A program made the position numbers and the translations under genes. Source: CAYRYU01 sp964428355 (GTDB lineage: Bacteria > Muiribacteriota > Ozemobacteria > Ozemobacterales > Ozemobacteraceae). From it: a DNA stretch of 64,000 nucleotides. Shown here one piece after another: positions 34,505 to 42,368 of this stretch. Numbering within the stretch: the stretch's first letter is position 1; each line of letters opens with the position of its first letter. Under the pieces are notes generated by a model. It was not told where the DNA came from and made no database searches. It saw only the letters and a list, made by a program, of their open reading frames with translations. The stretch lies in NCBI GenBank assembly GCA_964428355.1, contig CAYRYU010000009.1, forward strand, positions 1-64,000, in the 5' to 3' direction.

Positions 34505-36127
34505 ATGAACTCCATTCTGATGATCATCGTCGCAGTCATAGTCATTCTTCTGGTATTCATCATGTTCTCCCTGGACGACCAGGAAGAGGTCCCCGCGGAA
34601 GACCCCTCCTCCCCCGAACCCGCCGGGGAATCATCGGAACTCCATTCCCAGGCCCCTTCGAGCGGGGACGGCCCTCCGCCGCCCGCCACCGCCCCTCCTA
34701 CGCCGGCCGCCATCACCCGGACCCCACCCCCCGTGGCCCTTGACACACCTTTGACCACGGAAACCGGCTCGAAAAAGGATCTGAAGTTCCGGACCCTGAT
34801 CAATGACCAGCTCCCCGCTCCAACCGCCTGCTCCAGAAGAAATTCGGTGGTGGTGGTTCCCCAGATCCGTTATCCCGAGGAACTACATTCCGACGGGGCG
34901 CTTCTGGTAAAGGTCCTCGCGGAGGCGGAACAGATACTCTCTCCCGAGAAGGCGGCATTTCCGTTCAGCTCCTTCGCCTCCAACCAGGGAGACCGGTTGT
35001 GGCTCTTCGGATTCGACGAGGACCGCGATGATGCGGTTTTCGAGGCTATCGTGACCGCGGTGGACGCTGTAAAGCGTTTCAAGAAGGCCTTGGAAGGGAA
35101 TCAGACTCTCCTGGGCGCAAAAGTCCGCCTCTCCATAGGTATCTCGACCGGAGAGATTAACCGGATCAGCCGTGGGCCTCTCGGGCCGGTTTCCCATTCC
35201 GGGAAAGCCATTTATCTTGCAGAAACCCTTGCCGAAGCCTCGGGGGATTTCAAGATCTACGTCGACCAGGAGATCCATCGGCAGAGTCTTCCTCTCTTCG
35301 ATTTTCGCGAGTGGAAACCCACGAAGCTGCGGGAGCCCCTTCCCCCGGTCCCGATCTACGAACTGGTCGGGTGGAACAAGAAAGAGGAGATCTTCGCTTT
35401 CACCAGCCATCAGGAGGTTTACGCACGACGGGCGGTGGCCGTGGCCTTCCGGTACCTTGACTTCGACGATATCTCCCCACTTCTGAACCTTCTCGCCGAC
35501 CCGGATGAAAGAGTAACTCTCGAGACGCTAGACACGATAGCCGAGATCGGCGACGACCGGGTCCTCGGGATTCTCAAGAAAATCCTTCCCGAAGCCAAGA
35601 ACTCCCATATCCGCAGCGTCATCATTCACGCACTGGGAAGCATCGGCCGTGAGGAGATCCTTCCCGTGCTTCTCGCTTCCACGAAGGATGTAAACTGGCA
35701 GGTACGTTTCCAGGCTGTCCAGGCTCTGTTCTCGGTGTGCAAAAAGGACGCTGACAAACACCTCCAGGACCTGGTGCGAGACGAGGACGGAGCGGTTCGG
35801 GCCGTGGTCCACAAGATCCTCTATCTCAATCACCCCGACCCGGAGCATCTGCAGATCCTGGGGGAACTGATGTTCGACCTTTCCCTGCGGGCCAGGAAAG
35901 CCGCGATCGAAGCCCTGATCGAAATCGGGGAGGAGCCGGCCCTTCTCGCCGTCGTAAACGCCTTCCCGGAGCAGGAAAACGACCTGAAACGGCTCATTCT
36001 CAGATTGCTGATGAATTCGAGATCCAAGAACCTCTACCGGATCTTCCTTGACCTGTTTGAAAAATCCGATGAGCGTTCCAGAGGAGATATCGTGGCCGCG
36101 GTAAGACGGGCCAACTTGATGGGGTGA
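34505..36127 (+). CDS. Membrane protein with degenerate cyclase domain and HEAT-like repeats
   Basis: This 540-residue protein has one N-terminal membrane helix (about 4-22), a Pro-rich linker to about 90, a class III cyclase-like domain (about 110-290) and HEAT-like repeats (about 300-530). The cyclase fold is suggested by GDRLWLF, VRLSIGISTGEI and KAIYLAETLAEA. The first metal Asp and the Asn/Arg transition-state residues are not present, so catalysis is unlikely. The downstream NtrC-type regulator begins five bases later, which suggests a sensory or scaffold role in that pathway. Confidence 0.7.
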   Translation: MNSILMIIVAVIVILLVFIMFSLDDQEEVPAEDPSSPEPAGESSELHSQAPSSGDGPPPPATAPPTPAAITRTPPPVALDTPLTTETGSKKDLKFRTLINDQLPAPTACSRRNSVVVVPQIRYPEELHSDGALLVKVLAEAEQILSPEKAAFPFSSFASNQGDRLWLFGFDEDRDDAVFEAIVTAVDAVKRFKKALEGNQTLLGAKVRLSIGISTGEINRISRGPLGPVSHSGKAIYLAETLAEASGDFKIYVDQEIHRQSLPLFDFREWKPTKLREPLPPVPIYELVGWNKKEEIFAFTSHQEVYARRAVAVAFRYLDFDDISPLLNLLADPDERVTLETLDTIAEIGDDRVLGILKKILPEAKNSHIRSVIIHALGSIGREEILPVLLASTKDVNWQVRFQAVQALFSVCKKDADKHLQDLVRDEDGAVRAVVHKILYLNHPDPEHLQILGELMFDLSLRARKAAIEALIEIGEEPALLAVVNAFPEQENDLKRLILRLLMNSRSKNLYRIFLDLFEKSDERSRGDIVAAVRRANLMG

Positions 36128-36131
36128 GAAG

Positions 36132-37517
36132 ATGACGATCGATATTCTTGTCGTCGATGATGAGGACATGATCCGGTGGACTCTCAAGGAATCTCTCGAG
36201 AGCGAGGGGTACCGCGTCTTCGATTTTCCGAGGGGTCAGGCATTCCAGAAGTTTTTTGCCGAAAAGGGCGGAGACATAGTGCTTCTGGATGTTCGACTCC
36301 CCGATATCAACGGGCTTGATCTCCTTCTGGAGATTCATCGCATCGATCCGAACATACCCGTTGTCGTGATGACCGCCTTCGGCGACGTTGAAACGGCGGT
36401 CACGGCGATGAAACGGGGAGCATACGATTACCTCCCGAAGCCTTACAATCTGGCCGAGGTCAACCTGTTGATCAGGAAAATCGTTGAGAATTCGCTTCTC
36501 AAGAGCCAGTTGAGCCGATACGTCGAACGGGAGGAGAGCATTTTCTCCCAGATTTTGGGCGAAAACGTCAAGATGAAGGTGATCAGGGAACATATCGCCA
36601 TGGCCGCACAGAGCGACCGGACAACGGTCCTCATCCGGGGCGAGTCGGGAACCGGGAAGGAACTGGTCGCCCGCCAGATCCACCTTCAGAGTTCCCGGGC
36701 GGCAATGCCCTTCATCGACGTGAACGCGGCGGCCGTGACCGGGACGCTTCTCGAATCAGAGCTGTTCGGCCACGAAAAGGGGGCCTTCACAGACGCCCAA
36801 AGGCAAAAGAAGGGAGTCTTCGAGCTTGCCGACCGGGGTACTCTTTTCCTTGATGAAATCGGCGACCTGGATCCCAACCTCCAGGCAAAGCTTCTCCGGG
36901 TTCTTCAGGAACGACGCTTCCGGCGGGTCGGAGGGTCGGTCGATATCAACGTCGACGTCCGGATCATCGCCGCTACCAATGCAAACCTGGAAAAAGCCCT
37001 CGAGGCCGGTTCCCTCCGGCGAGATCTTTTCTACCGCCTGAACGTGTTCACCATTTTCCTCCCCCCGCTCCTGGAACGGAAAGATGACATCATGCTCCTG
37101 GCAAAATACTTCCTGGACCAGTTCCGAAAGGAGTTTTCCAAGAACATCGGGGGTTTCGCCCCCGAAACCGTGGAGATCCTCAGCAATTATTCCTTCCCCG
37201 GCAATGTACGGGAATTGAAGAACCTCATCGAACGCGCCACGCTCCTCGAAACTACGCCCAAAATCCGCCCTTCAAGCCTTCCTGAAGAAATGCGCACCCA
37301 GAAGACCATGCAGATCACTTCCGGCGAACTCACGGAGCGACCCTGGGAGATCCCCGGTTTCAACCTGAAGAATTACATAGATGGCATGGAAAAACGCGTC
37401 GTGACAGAGGTTCTTTCTCGATCCGGAGGGAAGAAGAGCAAAGCGGCAAAAACCCTCGGCCTCACACGTTTTGCCCTCCGCCACCAATTGAAGAAGCATG
37501 GTATAGAGGACACTTGA
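36132..37517 (+). CDS. NtrC-family sigma-54 dependent response regulator
   Basis: This 461-residue protein has a receiver domain (about 1-120, phospho-acceptor D53 in LLDVRLP), an AAA+ domain (about 145-375: GESGTGKE, Walker B TLFLDEIGD) and a C-terminal Fis-type helix-turn-helix. The sigma-54 contact loop reads GAFTDA rather than GAFTGA, a variant seen in some family members. No histidine kinase lies next to it. Two sigma-54 type promoters lie 80-160 bases downstream, ahead of ptsN, making that operon a likely target. Confidence 0.95.
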   Translation: MTIDILVVDDEDMIRWTLKESLESEGYRVFDFPRGQAFQKFFAEKGGDIVLLDVRLPDINGLDLLLEIHRIDPNIPVVVMTAFGDVETAVTAMKRGAYDYLPKPYNLAEVNLLIRKIVENSLLKSQLSRYVEREESIFSQILGENVKMKVIREHIAMAAQSDRTTVLIRGESGTGKELVARQIHLQSSRAAMPFIDVNAAAVTGTLLESELFGHEKGAFTDAQRQKKGVFELADRGTLFLDEIGDLDPNLQAKLLRVLQERRFRRVGGSVDINVDVRIIAATNANLEKALEAGSLRRDLFYRLNVFTIFLPPLLERKDDIMLLAKYFLDQFRKEFSKNIGGFAPETVEILSNYSFPGNVRELKNLIERATLLETTPKIRPSSLPEEMRTQKTMQITSGELTERPWEIPGFNLKNYIDGMEKRVVTEVLSRSGGKKSKAAKTLGLTRFALRHQLKKHGIEDT

Positions 37518-37596
37518 TGTGTAGACACCCGCATCGTTCCTGTTTTCACGAAGGTGGTTTTTTTTCACGCATTTTTCCCCTGTTTTTGTGTTTTTT

Positions 37597-37612
37597 TGGC
37601 ACTTTTTCGGCT
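37597..37612 (+). promoter_or_regulatory. Possible upstream sigma-54 promoter
   Basis: TGGCACTTTTTCGGCT has GG and GC at the required 12-base offset. The -12 box (CGGCT) is poorer than in the copy 77 bases downstream. It lies in a T-rich stretch. Confidence 0.4.
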
Positions 37613-37673
37613 CGTGTGTGAATTTTCAGCACGCTTTTACCAGAACAGTCGTGTGTACAGGCCGATTTCGTAT

Positions 37674-37689
37674 TGGCACGCAAAATGCA
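37674..37689 (+). promoter_or_regulatory. Sigma-54 promoter of ptsN
   Basis: TGGCACGCAAAATGCA matches the TGGCACG-N4-TTGCA consensus except for one base. The invariant GG (37675-37676) and GC (37687-37688) are in register. Transcription would start near 37700, giving a leader of about 37 bases before the ATG at 37737. Confidence 0.85.
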
Positions 37690-37736
37690 TAATCTTCAGG
37701 GAACACTGAATTAGAAGCGCGGCAGGAGAAGGACAT

Positions 37737-38186
37737 ATGATTTCGGAGCTGCTCCAGGAAAACTTCATCGAACTGAATTTGTCTGCCACCAACAAGAGTG
37801 AGGCGATCGATCACCTTTCCGATATGCTCTCCACCTCCGGAAAGGTCAACGACAGGGGCCACTTCGTAAAAGCGGTCCTCGAGCGCGAAAAGCTCGGAAG
37901 TACGGCCATTGGGGCAGGCATCGCAATTCCCCATGCGCGCGCCAATACGGTGAACGAGGTTTCCATCGCCTTTGCCCGCTCCGGATCGGGGATCGATTTC
38001 AACTCGGTGGACGGAGATCCCGTTCATCTCATCTTCCTGCTGGCGGCCCCCATCGAGTCCGGGAGTCTTTATCTGAAGCTCCTCGCCCGGATCTCGAGAC
38101 TCCTCCGCTACCAGGATCTCATTGACGACCTCAAGAAAGCGACGAGCAAGGAAGAGGTTATCCGAATCATCGCCTCCAAGGAATGA
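37737..38186 (+). CDS. ptsN: PTS system EIIA component, PtsN-like
   Basis: This 149-residue protein is an EIIA of the fructose/nitrogen class, with phosphorylated His H66 in IAIPHARA. PtsN proteins work in a regulatory phosphorelay linked to nitrogen, potassium and sigma-54 functions. AGGAGAAGG precedes the ATG. It lies downstream of an NtrC-type gene and behind a near-consensus sigma-54 promoter. No EI or HPr gene is in the window. Confidence 0.92.
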   Translation: MISELLQENFIELNLSATNKSEAIDHLSDMLSTSGKVNDRGHFVKAVLEREKLGSTAIGAGIAIPHARANTVNEVSIAFARSGSGIDFNSVDGDPVHLIFLLAAPIESGSLYLKLLARISRLLRYQDLIDDLKKATSKEEVIRIIASKE

Positions 38187-38208
38187 CCTCCTCCTCCCGG
38201 TGGTCAGC

Positions 38209-38685
38209 ATGACGACGATGCCAGTTGAGAAATCCGAGCAATCCTCCGTCCATTTCTCCTCCGAGGGGTTGACGGTCCACATGCGGATCCCCTCCGATTG
38301 GGTCTACCTGAACAACGCCATCCTGACCCTTCGCGAAATCTGCGACCATCTTGATCTTCCCTCCCGCCAATCCAACCGGATCGTCCTCGTCCTCGAGGAG
38401 GTCGTCATGAACGCCATGGAGCATGCCTATTCCGGCAGCTCCGGGCTGATCGACCTCCAATTCTCCGTTTCCGGAAACGAATTCATCCTGGTCGTGGAAG
38501 ACTTCGGCCAGGGCATCCCCGATGGCCTCCCCATCGATCTCCTTAACGAAGAGGAAATCCTCTGTGATCGAGGTCGGGGCCTGATGATCGCCAAGGGAAT
38601 CGCCGACCGGGCGCTGGTCCAGAAAACCTCCGGGGGTGGCACCCGCGCGACGCTTCTGTTCCAACTCAACGTCCTGGAGACATGA
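38209..38685 (+). CDS. RsbW/SpoIIAB-like ATP-binding regulator
   Basis: This 158-residue protein is a compact GHKL ATPase of the anti-sigma kinase type. It has the N-box LEEVVMNAMEHAY, EDFGQGIPDG and GRGLMIAKGIAD motifs. Such proteins act as serine kinases that bind sigma factors or STAS antagonists. ATG 38209 is preferred; ATG 38218 is possible. No STAS partner or SigB/SigF gene is nearby. The stop overlaps ndk as ATGA. Confidence 0.87.
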   Translation: MTTMPVEKSEQSSVHFSSEGLTVHMRIPSDWVYLNNAILTLREICDHLDLPSRQSNRIVLVLEEVVMNAMEHAYSGSSGLIDLQFSVSGNEFILVVEDFGQGIPDGLPIDLLNEEEILCDRGRGLMIAKGIADRALVQKTSGGGTRATLLFQLNVLET

Positions 38686-39155
38686 TGCCGAACGAGGAAC
38701 TCAGAGAGAGAACCCTGCTTATCATCAAACCCGATGGGGTCCAGAGAGGGGCAATCGGAAAGATCGTTTCCCGGTTCGAGGAAAAGGGTTTCAAGATCGT
38801 GGGGCTGAAAATGCTTCGCATCTCCAACGCCCAGGCCGAGAAGCAATATGCCTGTCACAAGGGAAAAGTCTTCTACGATTCCCTTGTCAAGTTCATGACG
38901 AGCGGTCCGTGTGTGGCCATGGTCCTCGAAGGCCGGCATTCCATCCAAATCTGCCGGAAGATGATGGGGGCGACCGACCCCGACAAATCCGAGCCCGGTA
39001 CCATCCGGGGGGACATGGCTCTCGACATCAAATACAACATGGTCCACGGCTCCGACTCCGAGGAAAGTTTCAAGCACGAGATGCCCATCTACTTCCGCCC
39101 CGAAGAGCTGATGGAATACGAGTTTTCCAACAAGGAATGGCTTTACTTTTTCTGA
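38682..39155 (+). CDS. ndk: Nucleoside diphosphate kinase
   Basis: This 157-residue enzyme balances nucleoside triphosphate pools. It shows TLLIIKPDGVQRG, RGDMALDIKYN and the active-site NMVHGSDS with the phosphorylated His. It is coupled to the RsbW-like gene by a four-base overlap and so probably lies in the sigma-54 transcript. Confidence 0.96.
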   Translation: MMPNEELRERTLLIIKPDGVQRGAIGKIVSRFEEKGFKIVGLKMLRISNAQAEKQYACHKGKVFYDSLVKFMTSGPCVAMVLEGRHSIQICRKMMGATDPDKSEPGTIRGDMALDIKYNMVHGSDSEESFKHEMPIYFRPEELMEYEFSNKEWLYFF

Positions 39156-39268
39156 CCCCCCGGATTAGACTACTCTCCGACGACCGACGGGCTTCCCGTT
39201 GCAAACCAGATCAGCCACAGGAATTTCCACCCTATTGATCCGCGCCCGGCGGGTTCGGTCCACCGGAG

Positions 39269-40906
39269 ATGAAAATAAAGAAAGCGTTCCTGATTCTCCT
39301 TGCAGTGGGAACCCTTGTTGTTGGTGTATTGGCGGGCTTCCTATTGGGAACCACCTCCGGTCTGACCACGATCATCTCCTTCACCGACGGTTTTCTCGGT
39401 AATCCCCCCGGGTTCAACCTTTCCCTGGGCGAGTTCTCAGGCTCGGTCTGGAATGGAATCAGGATCGCGACCCTCTCTGGGACGCTCCCCGGAGAAAGGC
39501 TCCAGTTCGCTGCGGAGGGCTTGGAGGTTTCCCCCGGCCTGACATCGATCTTTGGGGGAAGGTTGCGTATCGTAAGCCTCTCGTGCAAATCGTTCATGAT
39601 CGAGGGCGTTCCGCGCCCGGGTTGGTTGGAGGGAATCCCGGATATTCCCCCATATGGGTGTTTTGTCGGGGCACCCCCAGTGGTGGAACTGGGCGAAGCC
39701 CATCTGGATGTTTTCCGCTGGTTTCCTGCGGCTTCCGGCCCCATCGAACTGCAACTCACCGGACTGGAAATTGGAAATCCCCCTTCGGGTCGGGCTCCAC
39801 ACCCCCTCAGATTTTCCTGCGCGGCCCTTTTCCGGAATCGCCCCCTTTTCACCGCATCCTTCACGGGGAGGCTTGGAATCCAGAAAGCCGAGGCGGGAGG
39901 AAGTTTCACCGCCAGACTTCTCGATCAACCAGTCACCGGGGAGATCAACGTCGGGCGCAAGAAGTCGGGGTTCTCTGCCAGCGGGGTCACCAACCCTGCC
40001 TCTTTCGACCTGACATCGATCTTCCGGTGGCTTTCCCCGCTATGGATCAAGGAGTTTCCCTTCGGATTCGACGGGTTCCTCGATTTCGGCGGTTCCTGGG
40101 TCTTCGATTCGGACCTTGGCTTCAGCGGGAACCTCGGCGGGGAGATCCGGAAGACCCGTCTGGTCGCTCAAGGACTTTTCCTGACGATTTTCGAACTCAA
40201 CTCGAAATGGAAGCTTTTCAACGGAAAGCTCGACTTCGAAGATTCGGGAAGCACTTTTGCCGGGTTTCCTGCCAAGCTTGCCGGGTCACTTCGGCTCCAG
40301 GATTCCGCCCCCCCCACAGATCTGGTCTTCGAGGTCGCCAGTCTTCCGATGCGGGAATTCATCCAGAATCTTCCATGGCTCCTCACCAGGAATCTCCAGC
40401 TGGCTGCGATTTCCGGAACCGGAAGCCTTTCCGTCCACCTCTCGGGAACCCCACCGGATCTTCTGGCAACCGTTCGCCTTCCGGAAATCGACATTGTCAA
40501 TCTGGGAACACCAGCAAAACTGGACGGGACACTGACGTGGCGGTGGAGCTTCCCCCAGCCGCCCTCGTGCCATGTTTCCTGCTCCTGGGTTGCGACCGCG
40601 GCAGTTCCCCTTGTTTATTCCGCAGTCCAGGACGGTCGAAGCCCGTTGATTACCACCCTTCTCCCTCCAGTGAGGTTCCAGGGCGTGTTCACCGGGCCGT
40701 CGCTGATGGAGGGGGCATTCCAGGGAAGCATCGTTTCCGCCGGGGCCAACTACTCGTTTTCCAGCCCCATGTTCAACGGAAAATGGACCGGATTCGAAGT
40801 GACTCAGGCTGACGGGGAAGGCCGGCCGATCCCGCAGGGGACCCGCTTTCAGGCAGGATCGGATGCCCCCCCGCTCGGGTTCCTGCTTCTCCTCCTGGGC
40901 AAGTAG
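39269..40906 (+). CDS. AsmA/TamB-like envelope protein
   Basis: This 545-residue protein has an N-terminal membrane anchor (about 5-28). Beta-rich sequence follows, with the segment SVWNGIRIATLSGTLPGERL and GGRLRIVSLSCKS typical of AsmA/TamB-like proteins, which bridge inner and outer membranes for lipid or protein traffic. The start codon follows CGGAG directly, an unusually tight ribosome site. Its 3' end overlaps the convergent FapA-like gene by 58 bases. Confidence 0.68.
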   Translation: MKIKKAFLILLAVGTLVVGVLAGFLLGTTSGLTTIISFTDGFLGNPPGFNLSLGEFSGSVWNGIRIATLSGTLPGERLQFAAEGLEVSPGLTSIFGGRLRIVSLSCKSFMIEGVPRPGWLEGIPDIPPYGCFVGAPPVVELGEAHLDVFRWFPAASGPIELQLTGLEIGNPPSGRAPHPLRFSCAALFRNRPLFTASFTGRLGIQKAEAGGSFTARLLDQPVTGEINVGRKKSGFSASGVTNPASFDLTSIFRWLSPLWIKEFPFGFDGFLDFGGSWVFDSDLGFSGNLGGEIRKTRLVAQGLFLTIFELNSKWKLFNGKLDFEDSGSTFAGFPAKLAGSLRLQDSAPPTDLVFEVASLPMREFIQNLPWLLTRNLQLAAISGTGSLSVHLSGTPPDLLATVRLPEIDIVNLGTPAKLDGTLTWRWSFPQPPSCHVSCSWVATAAVPLVYSAVQDGRSPLITTLLPPVRFQGVFTGPSLMEGAFQGSIVSAGANYSFSSPMFNGKWTGFEVTQADGEGRPIPQGTRFQAGSDAPPLGFLLLLLGK

Positions 40907-42366
40907 GGTCGGAACTCGATGGTTTCCTCGGGCAGTTTCTGGCCGATGCTGGTCGAGAAGAGATCCCGGGAAACCGCATGGCGTGATGATCTGATAGTGA
41001 CGGTGGTCCCGGCATGTATTACCATCCCCGAAACCGTCGCATGGGTCTCTTCCAGCAGGAGGAGGGCAAGATCCGCTTTTTTCAACTCGAGCTTGAGAAT
41101 CTGCTCCTGAAGACTTCGCGCCCTCTGGCGCATCATCGCGAGAACCTGGACACGCATGTCGCCTTGAAGGACCCCGGTGCCTTCTTGAAGGAATTTCAGG
41201 TTCTTTTCCACCGCCTCGCTCTGGTTCTTGACGTCATCCAGGATTTTTACCACCAGGTTGAGCCTTTTCAGATCGGTATGGGAAACCCCGCACAGGATTT
41301 CGGTACGGGTTCCCGCTGCATTCCCGATCTCCCCCACTTCGACAGACTTGAAGGAGGTGACCGATCCACCAACGATGCTCTTCACAACCGAGATCATCCC
41401 GTTGGAGGAAAGATGCGAATTCATCGCCGCCCCCAGTTGGATATCCCCCTGGGCGGTCATCCGGACGTTCTCCGCGAAAAGTGCCTTGATTCCGCCAAAG
41501 GCCTTGATCTCGGGTTCGACTTCTGCTGTCATGCCCGTTCCAAGTATCCCCTTGAAAACCACAAGGTCACCCCCGGCGGTGATCTTTGCACCGGGTTCGA
41601 TGTTTCCGAGGACGGTCAGGTTTCCCGTGACGGCAACGGTGAACCCCGATCGAACGGCACCGTGGACGACGGCGGAACCCTTGAAGTTGATGTTGCCCGA
41701 AGAGAGATCGACATCCCCCTTGATATCCAGGACCGGGGAAATGCTCACGGTGAGGGTCCTGGGGCCACTCACCCAGACGACCTGGCCGAAGGAGTCCGCC
41801 CGGGCGGTGGTCCTTCCGTCGGTTTCGGAAATCAGGGAGACGTGGTTACCCGCCAGAATTCGGAATTCCGGTGAAGCGGGCGCCGGGATTTCCTTGTCGA
41901 AAACCGTTTTTCCCGGAAGACCCGGAACCGGGGGGTGCAGAACGGCGATGGTCTCGCCCGGAGCCACACTCCGAAACCTGTCCTGACTCTTGTAATCCAT
42001 TGAGCCGTCCGCCCTGAGAAGGAACTCGCCGGAGGGCCTTGGAACGATGAAATCGACCCGGGGCGGCCTTCCTTCGGTCGGTTTTCGGCCCGCGGCGATC
42101 ATCTTCCCGAAAAAGGGAACCCCCTTGTCGAGGAGTTCCGGGAGCTCCTCGCTGAGGAATCCGACGCATGCGGTTCCGGGAAAGTTCTCCAGGACCGCCA
42201 TCCGGATTGCAGCCAGGGTGGTCTGGAAGTCGAAGGACGGAGGAAGCTTTTCGACCTCCAGATAGGCTTCCGTGGCATCCCGGTTCAGGGAGAAGATGGC
42301 CTTCATCCCCGCAAGAATCGGGGCTTCAACCTTCTGCCTGTCGGGTGGCCAGGAAACGGCCACCAT
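40849..42366 (-). CDS. FapA/DUF342-family protein
   Basis: This 505-residue protein has a DUF342 body with repeated beta-helix-like segments, for example DIKGDVDLSSGNINFKGSAV and TAGGDLVVFKGILG. A coiled-coil region lies at about 385-435 and a small C-terminal domain follows. FapA in Vibrio affects flagellar assembly; roles elsewhere are unclear. It starts two bases after the stop of the Big_5/SLH gene. The last residues are Arg/Pro-rich and lie in the overlap with the convergent gene. Confidence 0.82.
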   Translation of the reverse strand: MVAVSWPPDRQKVEAPILAGMKAIFSLNRDATEAYLEVEKLPPSFDFQTTLAAIRMAVLENFPGTACVGFLSEELPELLDKGVPFFGKMIAAGRKPTEGRPPRVDFIVPRPSGEFLLRADGSMDYKSQDRFRSVAPGETIAVLHPPVPGLPGKTVFDKEIPAPASPEFRILAGNHVSLISETDGRTTARADSFGQVVWVSGPRTLTVSISPVLDIKGDVDLSSGNINFKGSAVVHGAVRSGFTVAVTGNLTVLGNIEPGAKITAGGDLVVFKGILGTGMTAEVEPEIKAFGGIKALFAENVRMTAQGDIQLGAAMNSHLSSNGMISVVKSIVGGSVTSFKSVEVGEIGNAAGTRTEILCGVSHTDLKRLNLVVKILDDVKNQSEAVEKNLKFLQEGTGVLQGDMRVQVLAMMRQRARSLQEQILKLELKKADLALLLLEETHATVSGMVIHAGTTVTIRSSRHAVSRDLFSTSIGQKLPEETIEFRPYLPRRRSRNPSGGASDPA

Positions 42367-42368
42367 CC

